A stretch of DNA of 13,863 nt. Source: Desulfuromonadales bacterium (GTDB lineage Bacteria > Desulfobacterota > Desulfuromonadia > Geobacterales > Pseudopelobacteraceae). The stretch is from contig JAATGX010000214.1 in NCBI GenBank assembly GCA_015688915.1, positions 1 through 13,863 on the forward strand, in the 5' to 3' direction. Shown here piece after piece: positions 6,385 to 13,863 of the stretch (positions are counted from its first letter, which is position 1; every line of letters begins with the position of its first letter). A program made the translations under genes and the position numbers. The notes beneath the pieces are model-generated. The model was not told the origin of the DNA. It saw only the letters and a list, made by a program, of their open reading frames with translations, and searched no databases.

Positions 6385-7149
6385 ATGGATCTGGCGAAAA
6401 TCAGACAAAAGGCGCGCAATGGACGACCTGAAGCAACCGTGGCCGAAGCGCCCCGGCAACGGGGCCTGGCGACCGGCGCCGCGTTGTTGACGGAACAGGA
6501 GGCGTCGTTGCGACCCGAGACAGCGGATGCCGCCTTCTCCACCGCTGTTTTCCCGGCCAACCCCGATACGACAATCGCTCTGCCCCCTGAACCGCGCCCG
6601 TTTCCCCGCCGCACCGGGCCGATCGACCCGATCGAGGCCATCCTGGCCGGAAGGGCGGCGGCCGGTTGCAGCGACGATCAGGACCTGGTGTCCGTGGAGC
6701 AGGACGCCGCGGAGGACGACGATTTCGAGGAATTTCTCTGTTTCCGCGTCTCCGACGAACTCTATGGCATCAACATCATGCAGATCAAGGAGATCATCAA
6801 GCCGCGCGAGGTGACCGAGGTGCCCCGCTCCCCGTTTTTTGTCTCCGGGGTTATCTCGTTGCGCGGCGTGATCATCCCGATCCTGGACATGCCCGACCGG
6901 CTGGGTCTCAGGCGCGGGGCAGCCACCGGCAGGGAACGGGTGGTCGTGGTGAAGCATGGGGAAGCCTTTTCCGGTCTGCTGGTGGATGAGGTCACGCAGG
7001 TGGTCCGCATCGCCAAGAACGGCGTCGAGCCGGCCCCGGCCGTGCTGGAGTCGATCAACCGTGATTTTGTCGCAGGTATCGGGCGGAGCGATGGCCGGAT
7101 GATCATCCTGCTGAACCTGGACACGATAGCCGATATCAATCTCTTTTGA
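6385..7149 (+). CDS. cheW: CheW-type coupling protein with long N-terminal extension
   Basis: Couples CheA to chemoreceptors. The CheW domain occupies about 115-250 of 254 residues: EEFLCFRVSDELYGI opens it, the key loop GVISLRGVIIPILDM (155-169, with Arg160 matching the conserved NLRG arginine) follows, and FSGLLVDEV lies at 195-203. Before it is an extension of about 110 residues that ordinary CheW proteins (about 150-170 residues) lack. It begins with a basic helix MDLAKIRQKAR, is otherwise low-complexity and Pro/Ala-rich, contains a short helical island PIDPIEAILAGRAA (79-92), and ends in an acidic run (AEDDDFEE). The extension is probably disordered with two short binding motifs. The gene starts 9 nt after the AAA ATPase gene, which suggests that their products work together. 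AGGCGGA precedes the ATG. Confidence 0.92.
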   Translation: MDLAKIRQKARNGRPEATVAEAPRQRGLATGAALLTEQEASLRPETADAAFSTAVFPANPDTTIALPPEPRPFPRRTGPIDPIEAILAGRAAAGCSDDQDLVSVEQDAAEDDDFEEFLCFRVSDELYGINIMQIKEIIKPREVTEVPRSPFFVSGVISLRGVIIPILDMPDRLGLRRGAATGRERVVVVKHGEAFSGLLVDEVTQVVRIAKNGVEPAPAVLESINRDFVAGIGRSDGRMIILLNLDTIADINLF

Positions 7150-7188
7150 ACCGTGCCGGAACCGTCTATGAGGAGCATCTGACAGGCC

Positions 7189-7653
7189 ATGAACAGGGAA
7201 CTGACGGAACTACAACTGACCTGCTTCAACTTGGGGGACAACATCTTTGCCGTGGACATCATGCGGATCAGGGAGATCGTCCTGCCGCAGAAGCTGTTCA
7301 GCCTCCCCCGTGCTTCGCAACACCTGGAAGGGGTCATCAATCTCCGTGGCGCCGTCATCCCGGTCATGGATCTGCGCAAACGGTTCGGCATGCCGCCCCT
7401 GGCGGGTGGAAAGAGCGGCAAGCTGTTGATCGTCTCCCTCGTGCGACAGATGGTGGCCCTGGCGGTGGACGATGTGATGGAGGTCATCACGGTGCCGGCC
7501 AGGGAGATCAAACCACCGCCCGATATTGCCGGGGGGGTTGGCGCCGAATATCTGCTGGGTGTCTGTCTGTCCGCGGACCGCGTCTTCATGCTGCTTGACA
7601 TCGATGCCCTGCTCGGGCCGGCCGATTACCGGGAAATAGCCCGCATTGCGTGA
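7189..7653 (+). CDS. cheW: CheW-type coupling protein, second copy
   Basis: A CheW of ordinary size (154 residues) made of the CheW domain alone. It opens with LQLTCFNLGDNIFAVDIMRIREI, has the conserved loop GVINLRGAVIPVMDLR (48-63; Arg53 is the receptor/kinase-contact arginine) and the later LAVDDVMEV segment (91-99). It differs widely from the preceding CheW, so the two are old paralogues, not a recent duplication, and could form mixed rings or serve different receptors. The ATG at 7189 is taken because the domain begins a few residues later. AGGAG occurs at 7171-7175 but is rather far upstream. Gaps are 39 nt before and 42 nt after. Confidence 0.92.
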   Translation: MNRELTELQLTCFNLGDNIFAVDIMRIREIVLPQKLFSLPRASQHLEGVINLRGAVIPVMDLRKRFGMPPLAGGKSGKLLIVSLVRQMVALAVDDVMEVITVPAREIKPPPDIAGGVGAEYLLGVCLSADRVFMLLDIDALLGPADYREIARIA

Positions 7654-7695
7654 TGGGGGAGTGCAACTGCAAGACTTTCTTGAAATTTTACAACC

Positions 7696-9720
7696 ATGGA
7701 GAACAACCTGGTGAACACGAGTTTGTCGGATATACGGAACGCCCTGCAATCCCAGGATGAAGAGACGCGCCGGAGTGCGCTCCAGAGCCTGAGGGGGCGA
7801 CCTTTGCAGGAAACGCGGGAACCGCTTTTTTCCGCCATGGGTGATGGAAGCTGGAGGGTGCGCAAGGAGGCCGTCGATGTCTTTGTGGCCGCCGACCCCG
7901 ACGAGGGTGCCATCGAGGCGCTCCTGGAACTCCTGCGCAACCAGGACAACGCGGGGCTGCGCAACTCCGCCGCCGAGGCGGTCGCCAAGCTGGGAACGCG
8001 GGCCGCGGCCCCCTTGAACCGCCTGACGGGCGACAGGGACGAGGATGTGCGCAAGTTCGTCATCGACGCGATGGGACTTATCGCCAGCCCGGAATTCGCG
8101 CCGGCGCTGCTTTCGGCCCTGCATGACCCGGATGTCAACGTGGCTGCCGCGGCCGCCGAGCACCTCGGCAACATCGGAGGCACCACCACCGTGCCCGACC
8201 TCATCCGCGCGGTAGTGAACAATGACTCGGTGCTGTTCCGTTTCAGCGCCCTAGCCGCCCTGGGGAAATTGAGCTCCCATGTGCCGGTACCCGATGAGAT
8301 CATCCGCCTGGCTGAGCAGGATATCCTGCGCAAGGTGGTCTATGACTGCCTGGGGAGCATCGGCGATGAATCGGTTGTCCCCATGGTGCTGCAGGGTTTC
8401 CTGTCCCGCCAGAGGAGCAGCCGCGGCGCGGCGGTCAACGCCTGGTACCGCATCTTTTCCCGGTCCAGCGCCACGGCCCGCAAGGACCTGGAAGAGTCGC
8501 TGCGGGGGATGCCGGCCGATGACGTGGTGCCCATGCTCATCGAGCTCTTTGATCCGCAGGAAACCGCTCTGGCCGAGGCGGTAACGGTCCTGCTCGGAAT
8601 CATCGGCGACATGCGCGGCGCCGAGACGCTGTTGGCCGCATTTGACAGTGAGCGGCTTTCCGGCAGTGCCCTCGCATCGCTCAAACGCCTGGGGTCCCGG
8701 GCCATGAACGCCCTGATAGCGCTGTATCCCCAGGCCCCGGAAACGGCCCGGTGCGCCATCTGCACGGTTGTGGGCGAGTTGGCCCATCGGCCGGGCGGTG
8801 ACATGGTCCGCGAGGCGTTGCACGATCCCTCGTCGCTGGTCCGCAAGGCAGGGGTTGCAGCCGTCGGCAGGCTGGGTCTTACGGATTCCATCCCGGACAT
8901 CGCCTCACTGCTGGACGATACGGACATGGAGGTCAGGAAAGCGGTGATTGCCTGTTTCCAGGCGCTGGCGCTTATTGATCGCCCCGCTATTCAGGCGGTG
9001 GCCATCCGGCTGGGGGAAGCGGACCAACCGGAGCAGCGGCGGGACGCCGTTATTCTCCATGCCGCCCTGGGCGATGGAGAACCCTTGACCTTGCTGGTCA
9101 AAGACGCGGACCCCGGTGTCCGCCAGGCCGCGGTTGCCTCCATCGGCAAGCTGCGCTTTGCCGCGGCCGCCGGCATCCTGTTGATCGCGTTGGTCGATGA
9201 GGACCCGGAGGTACGTATCGCCGCCGTGGAGGCGTTGGGAGAGGTGGGGGGTAACGAGGCTGTCGATCACCTGAAATACGCCCTTAACGACGAAGACACC
9301 TGGGTGCGGTGCGCCGTGCTCAGGAGCATCGCCCATATCGACAAGTCCGAGGCGTTCCCGGCCATCCGGTCCGTGGTTGCAGATGCCGACGGGCTGCTGA
9401 TGATCACGTGCCTGGAACTGCTGGAAGGCATCGGGAACCGCGAGGCGATGGAACTGGTGGAAGCGGCGCTGGAAAGCCGGGACAAGGAGATCGTAACGCT
9501 GGCCCTCTCCATTCTGGCCCGCCAGGGGGGGGAGTGGGTCACGACTCACGCGGAGCGGCTCATGGGACACGCCAACGCAGAGGCGCGTTCCGGTTGGGCC
9601 CGGGTCATTGCCGGGCTTCCCGCGGGCCTGGCGCGCCAGTTGCTTTCGCGGGCCGTGCTGCGCGAGCGGAATGACCAGGTCAAAACATATATCCAGGGTC
9701 TGCTGGAAGGGATTGCATGA
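7696..9720 (+). CDS. HEAT-repeat scaffold protein of the che operon
   Basis: A 674-residue protein made almost entirely of HEAT (PBS-lyase-like) alpha-helical repeats. I count about 20-21 units of roughly 30 residues with the pattern L..AL.D.D..VR..A..ALG.(I/L)G. The clearest are at LLSALHDPDVNV, MVREALHDPSSLVRKA, DIASLLDDTDMEVRKA, LLIALVDEDPEVRIAA and LKYALNDEDTWVRCAV. No signal peptide, membrane helix or catalytic motif is seen. Such solenoids bind proteins. Its stop overlaps the cheR start (ATGA), so the two are probably translationally coupled. A related case is the HEAT protein Cpc7 reported in the Myxococcus xanthus Che7 system as a partner of a CheY (from memory). Start: ATG at 7696 lacks a ribosome site; GTG at 7711 has GGAG 9 nt upstream and may be the real start, giving 669 residues. 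The binding partner is unknown. Confidence 0.88.
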   Translation: MENNLVNTSLSDIRNALQSQDEETRRSALQSLRGRPLQETREPLFSAMGDGSWRVRKEAVDVFVAADPDEGAIEALLELLRNQDNAGLRNSAAEAVAKLGTRAAAPLNRLTGDRDEDVRKFVIDAMGLIASPEFAPALLSALHDPDVNVAAAAAEHLGNIGGTTTVPDLIRAVVNNDSVLFRFSALAALGKLSSHVPVPDEIIRLAEQDILRKVVYDCLGSIGDESVVPMVLQGFLSRQRSSRGAAVNAWYRIFSRSSATARKDLEESLRGMPADDVVPMLIELFDPQETALAEAVTVLLGIIGDMRGAETLLAAFDSERLSGSALASLKRLGSRAMNALIALYPQAPETARCAICTVVGELAHRPGGDMVREALHDPSSLVRKAGVAAVGRLGLTDSIPDIASLLDDTDMEVRKAVIACFQALALIDRPAIQAVAIRLGEADQPEQRRDAVILHAALGDGEPLTLLVKDADPGVRQAAVASIGKLRFAAAAGILLIALVDEDPEVRIAAVEALGEVGGNEAVDHLKYALNDEDTWVRCAVLRSIAHIDKSEAFPAIRSVVADADGLLMITCLELLEGIGNREAMELVEAALESRDKEIVTLALSILARQGGEWVTTHAERLMGHANAEARSGWARVIAGLPAGLARQLLSRAVLRERNDQVKTYIQGLLEGIA

Positions 9721-10595
9721 CGTTTCCCCTCGGCCTCGAACAGTTCATGTCCGACGAGGAGTTCCGGCTCTTCCGCGACACCATCTACAGTCATTGCGGC
9801 ATCTATTTCGACGATGAATCGAAATACCTGCTGGAAAAGCGTCTGGCCCGGCGCTTGACGGCCCTGAACCTCGCCTCTTTCCGGGACTATTATCAGTTTC
9901 TGAAGTACAATCGCAAGAAAGACCAGGAACTGATGGATATCATGGATATCCTCACGACCAATGAAACCTACTTTTTTCGCGAATCATTCCAGCTCACGGC
10001 GTTTACCGACGAGATCCTTCCCGAACTCATGAAGGAAAAATCAGGGCGCAACGACCGCACGTTGCGTATCTGGAGCGCCGGCTGTTCCACCGGGGAAGAG
10101 CCGTTCACCATTGCCATGCTGCTCCTGGAAATGAAGGAGTTGCAGGGGTGGAAGATCGAGATCATCGGCACGGATATCAGCCAGCGGGTCCTGCTGCACG
10201 CACGGCGCGGCGTGTACGGCAAATCCTCCTTCCGGGCCACGGACGAGTATTACATCAAACGTTTCTTCCAGGAACAGGACGGCGATTTCAGGATCAACGA
10301 CGAGGTCCGGGAGCTGGTCACCATCAGCCACCTCAACCTCTTCGATTCGCATCGCATGGTCATGCTCGGCAGGATGGACCTGATCTTCTGCCGCAATGTC
10401 ATCATCTATTTCGATGCCGCGGCCAAAAAACAGGTGGTTGAGGCATTCCACAAGACCCTGTACGACGGCGGGTTTCTGCTTCTGGGGCATTCCGAATCGC
10501 TGATGAACATTACCACCCTGTTCACCCTGCGCCATTTCAAGAACGATATGATTTACCAAAAGCCCGAACGGCGCACTCCGGGAGGGCAGCCATGA
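9717..10595 (+). CDS. cheR: Chemoreceptor methyltransferase CheR
   Basis: Methylates glutamate side chains of chemoreceptors using S-adenosylmethionine. The 292-residue protein has the N-terminal CheR helical domain (about 10-85, ending in the conserved TNETYFFRE), the SAM-binding motif WSAGCSTGEEPFT (119-131), an acidic SAM-contact Asp153 in IIGTDIS, the conserved FCRNVIIYFD (224-233) and GGFLLLGHSESL (251-262). Length is normal and no C-terminal TPR extension is present. GAAGGG lies 5 nt before the ATG. The start overlaps the end of the HEAT gene by 4 nt and the stop overlaps cheB by 4 nt, so all three are probably translated together. Confidence 0.96.
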   Translation: MTFPLGLEQFMSDEEFRLFRDTIYSHCGIYFDDESKYLLEKRLARRLTALNLASFRDYYQFLKYNRKKDQELMDIMDILTTNETYFFRESFQLTAFTDEILPELMKEKSGRNDRTLRIWSAGCSTGEEPFTIAMLLLEMKELQGWKIEIIGTDISQRVLLHARRGVYGKSSFRATDEYYIKRFFQEQDGDFRINDEVRELVTISHLNLFDSHRMVMLGRMDLIFCRNVIIYFDAAAKKQVVEAFHKTLYDGGFLLLGHSESLMNITTLFTLRHFKNDMIYQKPERRTPGGQP

Positions 10596-11659
10596 AAAAG
10601 GTCACGGTGGTCGTGGTGGACGATTCGGCCTTCAGCCGGCGCACCATCACGAAACTGCTGGAAGGGATTCAGGATATCGAGGTGGTGGGGTATGCCGTCA
10701 ATGGCGAGGAAGGCATCCAAAAGGTGATCGCCCTCAAGCCGGACCTGGTCACCCTGGACCTGGAAATGCCCAAGATGGACGGTTTCACCCTGCTGCGCAT
10801 CCTGACCACCCGTTTTTCCATGCCGGTAATCGTCATCAGTGCCCTGAGCGGGGCCGACAAGGTCTTCAAGGCCCTGGAACTGGGGGCCATCGATTTCGTT
10901 GCCAAGCCATCCAGCAGCGCTTCGAAGGATCTGCTCCTGATCCGGGACGACCTGCGCCGGAAGGTGCTTCAGGTGGTGGGGCTCAAGCCGGGCAGCGTCC
11001 GCCGGCAGCCGCAACCGTACCATGAGCGGGCGGACCGGTCCGGCGTGCCGCAACCGGCCCGGATTGCCGGAGCAAACCGGAATCCCATCGACATCGTCGC
11101 CATCGGTTCATCCACCGGCGGGCCCCCGGCCCTGCAAAGCATCTTTTCCTCATTCGGACGGCAGTATCCTTTTGCCGTCGTGGTTGCCCAGCATATGCCG
11201 GCCGGCTTTACCCGCGCCTTTGCCGAACGCCTGGACCGCGCCTCGCAGTTTGACGTAAAAGAGGCCGAGGATGGCGATGTGGTGTTCCCGGGCACTATCC
11301 TGATCGCGCCGGGTGGCAAGAACATGGTCTTCGAGATCCATGGGGGCAGGGTGACGGCCAGGATCGTGCCGCCGTCGGCCACGGACCGGTATGTGCCGTC
11401 CGTGGACGTCATGCTCGAATCCTGCGCGTCCATCTATCGCAGCCGCATGGTGGCGGTCATTCTCACCGGCATGGGAAACGACGGCAGCAAGGGGATACGG
11501 GCGGTCAAGGAGCAGGGCGGCCATGTGATCTCCGAGTCGGAGGAGACCGCGGTGGTCTACGGCATGCCCCGGGAGGCGCTGGCGACCGGGGTTGTGGATC
11601 AAGCCGTACCATTGCACGAGGTCGCCCGCGAGATACTGGTCAAGGGCGAGTTCGTCTAG
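10592..11659 (+). CDS. cheB: Chemoreceptor methylesterase/deamidase CheB
   Basis: Removes methyl groups from receptor glutamates and deamidates glutamines, opposing CheR; it is activated when CheA phosphorylates its receiver domain. In 355 residues: receiver domain, about 1-125, with Asp10-Asp11, phospho-acceptor Asp56 (TLDLEMP) and Lys105 (VAKPSS); a basic, Pro-rich linker, about 130-165; and the methylesterase domain with the catalytic triad Ser174 (IGSSTGG), His201 (AQHMPAGF) and Asp297 (TGMGNDG). All catalytic residues are present. GGAGG lies 6 nt before the ATG, inside the end of cheR, which cheB overlaps by 4 nt. It is the last gene of the operon; no clear terminator follows before leuS. 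Confidence 0.96.
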   Translation: MKKVTVVVVDDSAFSRRTITKLLEGIQDIEVVGYAVNGEEGIQKVIALKPDLVTLDLEMPKMDGFTLLRILTTRFSMPVIVISALSGADKVFKALELGAIDFVAKPSSSASKDLLLIRDDLRRKVLQVVGLKPGSVRRQPQPYHERADRSGVPQPARIAGANRNPIDIVAIGSSTGGPPALQSIFSSFGRQYPFAVVVAQHMPAGFTRAFAERLDRASQFDVKEAEDGDVVFPGTILIAPGGKNMVFEIHGGRVTARIVPPSATDRYVPSVDVMLESCASIYRSRMVAVILTGMGNDGSKGIRAVKEQGGHVISESEETAVVYGMPREALATGVVDQAVPLHEVAREILVKGEFV

Positions 11660-11702
11660 GCCGGCGAAGCTGTGAAACCAGCCAACATTAAAATCTGCCG
11701 CG

Positions 11703-11718
11703 GAGACACAGAGACACG
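11703..11718. repeat. Tandem GAGACAC-type intergenic repeat
   Basis: Two adjacent 8-mers, GAGACACA (11703-11710) and GAGACACG (11711-11718), sit in the cheB-leuS spacer, flanked by CGCG on the left and GAGG on the right. From memory, sequence of the type CGGAGACACAGAGACACGGAG recurs in many intergenic spaces of Geobacter-like and other genomes. That it is such a dispersed element here is an inference that cannot be tested within one window. Confidence 0.5.
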
Positions 11719-11787
11719 GAGGAATCCCGGAAGATTCTTCAGTGTCGGCATGGAATAGTGTCAAAATTGACGTTTATTGAGCATTGG

Positions 11788-11793
11788 AAAGGA
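11788..11793 (+). promoter_or_regulatory. Ribosome binding site that sets the GTG start of leuS
   Basis: AAAGGA lies 7 nt before GTG at 11801, with a second AAGGA overlapping just downstream. No ATG in frame precedes the HMGH region except Met40, which would cut off the conserved N-terminus. The GTG start is therefore well supported. Confidence 0.8.
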
Positions 11794-11800
11794 AGGATCA

Positions 11801-13863
11801 GTGGAGCAGAAATACACCCCCAAAGACATCGAGCAGAAATGGCAACGGCAGTGGGAAGATGGCAAATCCTTTGCCGTGACCGAAGACAAGGGCAAACGGA
11901 AATACTACCTGCTGGAGATGTTCCCCTATCCCTCCGGCAAGATCCATATGGGCCATGTGCGCAACTACTCCATCGGCGACGTGATCGGCAGATTCAAGAA
12001 GATGCGCGGCTTCAACGTGCTCCATCCCATGGGGTGGGACGCCTTCGGCATGCCGGCGGAAAACGCCGCCATACAGAACAAGAGCCATCCGGCCACATGG
12101 ACCCACGAGAATATCGCCTACATGCGGGGCCAACTCAAGAAGCTGGGGCTCTCCTACGACTGGGGCCGCGAACTGGCCACCTGCGATGTGGAGTATTACC
12201 GTTGGGAACAGAAAATTTTCCTGGAGATGTACGCCAAGGGGCTGGCCTATAAAAAGACCTCGTTCGTCAACTGGTGCCCGAAATGCGAGACCGTGCTGGC
12301 CAACGAGCAGGTGGAGGCCGGCAATTGCTGGCGCTGCGACAGCGGGGTAACCCAGAAGGAGCTGGACCAGTGGTTCTTCCGCATCACCGACTATGCCGAG
12401 GAACTCCTGGAGTGGACCGGCACGTTGCCCGGCTGGCCGGAGCGGGTTCTCACCATGCAGCGCAACTGGATCGGCAAGAGCCATGGCTGCGAGATCGACT
12501 TTCCCTTGGAAGAGGGTTCCGATAGGATCCGGGTATTCACCACCCGCCAGGATACGGTCTTCGGCGCCACCTTCATGTCCCTGGCTCCCGAACACCCCCT
12601 GGCGCAAAAACTGACGACACCCGACAGAAAGGGCGAAGTGGACGCCTTTATCGACAAGGTCAAGAAGACCGACCGCATCAAGCGGACCGCCGAGGACTTC
12701 GAGAAGGAGGGGGTCTTTACCGGCTCGTACTGCACGAACCCCGTAACCTCGGCGCGCATGCCGATCTACCTGGCTAATTTCGTGCTGATGGATTACGGCA
12801 ACGGGGCGGTCATGGCGGTGCCGACTCACGACCAGCGCGACTTCGAGTTTGCCCGAAAATACGATCTGCCGCTGCGGGTCGTTATCCAGCCCGAGGGGGA
12901 GACGCTTGACCCCGTTGCCATGACCGCCGCCTTTACCGAGGTCGGGATTCTGGTCAATTCCGGGCGCTTCGACGGCCTGCGCTCCGACGCGGCCAAGGAG
13001 GCCATCGCCGACTTTCTGAACCAGGAAGGTATCGGGAAAAAGACGGTCAACTTCCGTCTCCGTGACTGGGGCATCTCCCGGCAGCGCTACTGGGGCAACC
13101 CGATTCCGGTCATCTACTGCGACAGTTGCGGCGTGGTGCCGGTGCCGGAACAAGACCTGCCGGTCAAGCTTCCCATGGATGTGGAATTTACCGGCGAAGG
13201 CGGCAGCCCGCTGGCAAAGCTGGACTCCTTCGTCAAGTGCACCTGTCCTACCTGCGGCAACCCGGCGCGGCGGGAGGCGGACACCATGGACACCTTTGTG
13301 CAGTCGTCCTGGTATTTCCTGCGCTATTGCTGCCCTGACTTCACACAGGGGCCGCTGGACCGGGAACGGGTGGATTACTGGATGTCCGTGGACCAGTACA
13401 TCGGCGGCATCGAGCACGCCCTGCTGCACCTGCTCTACGCCCGTTTCTTCACCAAGGTGCTGCGCGACCTGGGCTACATCACCTGCGACGAACCGTTCAC
13501 CAACCTGCTGACCCAGGGGATGGTCATCAAGGACGGCGCAAAGATGAGCAAGTCCAAGGGGAACGTGGTTGACCCGAACGCCCTGATCGACAAGTACGGC
13601 GCCGATACGGCCCGCCTCTTCTCGCTGTTCGCCGCTCCTCCGAAAAAGGATCTGGACTGGAGCGACCAGGGGGTGGACGGCTCGTACCGTTTCCTGAACC
13701 GGATCTGGAAGCTGGTGCATGAGCGGCTCGGCCTGATCCGGCCCGCCGGTGTGGTGGATCTGGCCAGCCTTACCGCGGAAGAGCGCACCCTGCGCCGCAA
13801 CGTGCACAAGACCATCAAGAAGGTGACCGAGGATGTGGAGGAGCGTTTCCACTTCAATACTGC
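11801..13863 (+). CDS. leuS: Leucyl-tRNA synthetase, 5' part (3' end outside window)
   Basis: Class I synthetase that charges tRNA-Leu with leucine. About 687 codons are visible of a protein usually 820-870 residues long. Starting from GTG, the N-terminus MEQKYTPKDIEQKWQRQW is typical. Seen in order: ATP-site HMGH (49-52) in FPYPSGKIHMGH; a zinc-binding insertion with CPKC (159-162) and CWRC (176-179); the CP1 editing domain with the T-rich motif TTRQDT (247-252) and HDQRD (343-347, conserved Asp344), which hydrolyses mischarged tRNA; a second Cys cluster around CDSCG and CTCPTCG; and KMSKS at 581-585. The anticodon-binding domain begins at about 650 and is cut by the window end. Both catalytic and editing sites are intact. 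A 141-nt spacer separates it from cheB; no clear promoter is seen there, so it may be partly read from the che operon. Confidence 0.97.
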   Translation, partial: MEQKYTPKDIEQKWQRQWEDGKSFAVTEDKGKRKYYLLEMFPYPSGKIHMGHVRNYSIGDVIGRFKKMRGFNVLHPMGWDAFGMPAENAAIQNKSHPATWTHENIAYMRGQLKKLGLSYDWGRELATCDVEYYRWEQKIFLEMYAKGLAYKKTSFVNWCPKCETVLANEQVEAGNCWRCDSGVTQKELDQWFFRITDYAEELLEWTGTLPGWPERVLTMQRNWIGKSHGCEIDFPLEEGSDRIRVFTTRQDTVFGATFMSLAPEHPLAQKLTTPDRKGEVDAFIDKVKKTDRIKRTAEDFEKEGVFTGSYCTNPVTSARMPIYLANFVLMDYGNGAVMAVPTHDQRDFEFARKYDLPLRVVIQPEGETLDPVAMTAAFTEVGILVNSGRFDGLRSDAAKEAIADFLNQEGIGKKTVNFRLRDWGISRQRYWGNPIPVIYCDSCGVVPVPEQDLPVKLPMDVEFTGEGGSPLAKLDSFVKCTCPTCGNPARREADTMDTFVQSSWYFLRYCCPDFTQGPLDRERVDYWMSVDQYIGGIEHALLHLLYARFFTKVLRDLGYITCDEPFTNLLTQGMVIKDGAKMSKSKGNVVDPNALIDKYGADTARLFSLFAAPPKKDLDWSDQGVDGSYRFLNRIWKLVHERLGLIRPAGVVDLASLTAEERTLRRNVHKTIKKVTEDVEERFHFNT

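Noticed and set aside
5542..6957. Long minus-strand open frame opposite the ATPase and first cheW (471 codons)
   Set aside because: It spans the antisense of two genes with clear families; no recognisable motif and no ribosome site.
11760..11771. Small inverted repeat GTCAAAATTGAC before leuS, with TTGACG as a possible -35
   Set aside because: Arms are only 5 bp and no acceptable -10 lies at 16-18 nt from the TTGACG; likely chance.
11758..12252. Plus-strand open frame overlapping the start of leuS in another frame
   Set aside because: leuS is certain in its own frame with GTG and ribosome site; this frame has no domain.
11798..13852. Long open frame on the minus strand opposite leuS (684 codons)
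   Set aside because: It lies wholly antisense to a well-supported leuS; its translation is rich in His, Gly and Asp with no domain pattern, which is a typical shadow in GC-rich DNA.
1..13863. CRISPR arrays, tRNA or rRNA genes, complete insertion sequences
   Set aside because: No regularly spaced repeats, no tRNA cloverleaf and no transposase were seen on reading both strands.

Overview
The window is GC-rich, densely coded bacterial chromosome. It carries a complete chemosensory gene cluster set between housekeeping genes (era and der upstream, leuS downstream). The protein types (CheA with an extra middle domain, an N-terminally extended CheW, an ExeA-type AAA ATPase and a HEAT-repeat protein within a che operon) and the order der-che-leuS suggest a deltaproteobacterium of the Geobacter/Pelobacter type (Desulfuromonadales). 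This assignment comes from recall of gene order and protein character, not from a search, and the species cannot be named.

Layout: (1) 1-526, 3' part of era, cut by the window edge. (2) 561-606, a strong hairpin with an A-run on one side and a T-run on the other, serving as a bidirectional terminator between era and a convergent gene. (3) 615-1022 on the minus strand, a small AlpA/excisionase-type helix-turn-helix gene with its own well-formed sigma70-like promoter at 1082-1110 and repeated and palindromic sequence around that promoter. (4) 1111-1517, a non-coding stretch that changes abruptly from very AT-rich to GC-rich; it looks like a foreign or decayed insertion, with candidate der promoters at its right end. 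(5) 1518-2867, der (engA). (6) 2868-3038, a leader with a plausible promoter. (7) 3039-11659, the chemosensory operon cheY - cheA - AAA ATPase - cheW - cheW - HEAT-repeat protein - cheR - cheB, all on the plus strand with gaps of 42 nt or less and ATGA overlaps at the last two junctions. (8) 11660-11800, a spacer with a GAGACAC-type repeat. (9) 11801-13863, leuS, cut by the window end and starting at GTG.

How the che genes work together: the two CheW proteins would couple CheA to chemoreceptors encoded elsewhere. CheA autophosphorylates on His55 and passes phosphate to CheY (Asp55) and to the receiver domain of CheB (Asp56). CheR and CheB set receptor methylation. The cluster has no receptor gene and no cheC, cheD or cheZ, but it does contain two non-canonical partners: an ExeA-like ATPase placed directly before a CheW with a long disordered N-terminus, and a protein built almost wholly of about 20 HEAT repeats that overlaps cheR. 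These accessory parts are the most interesting content. They suggest a chemosensory system with its own positioning or scaffolding machinery, or one that controls something other than a flagellar motor. That reading is inference.
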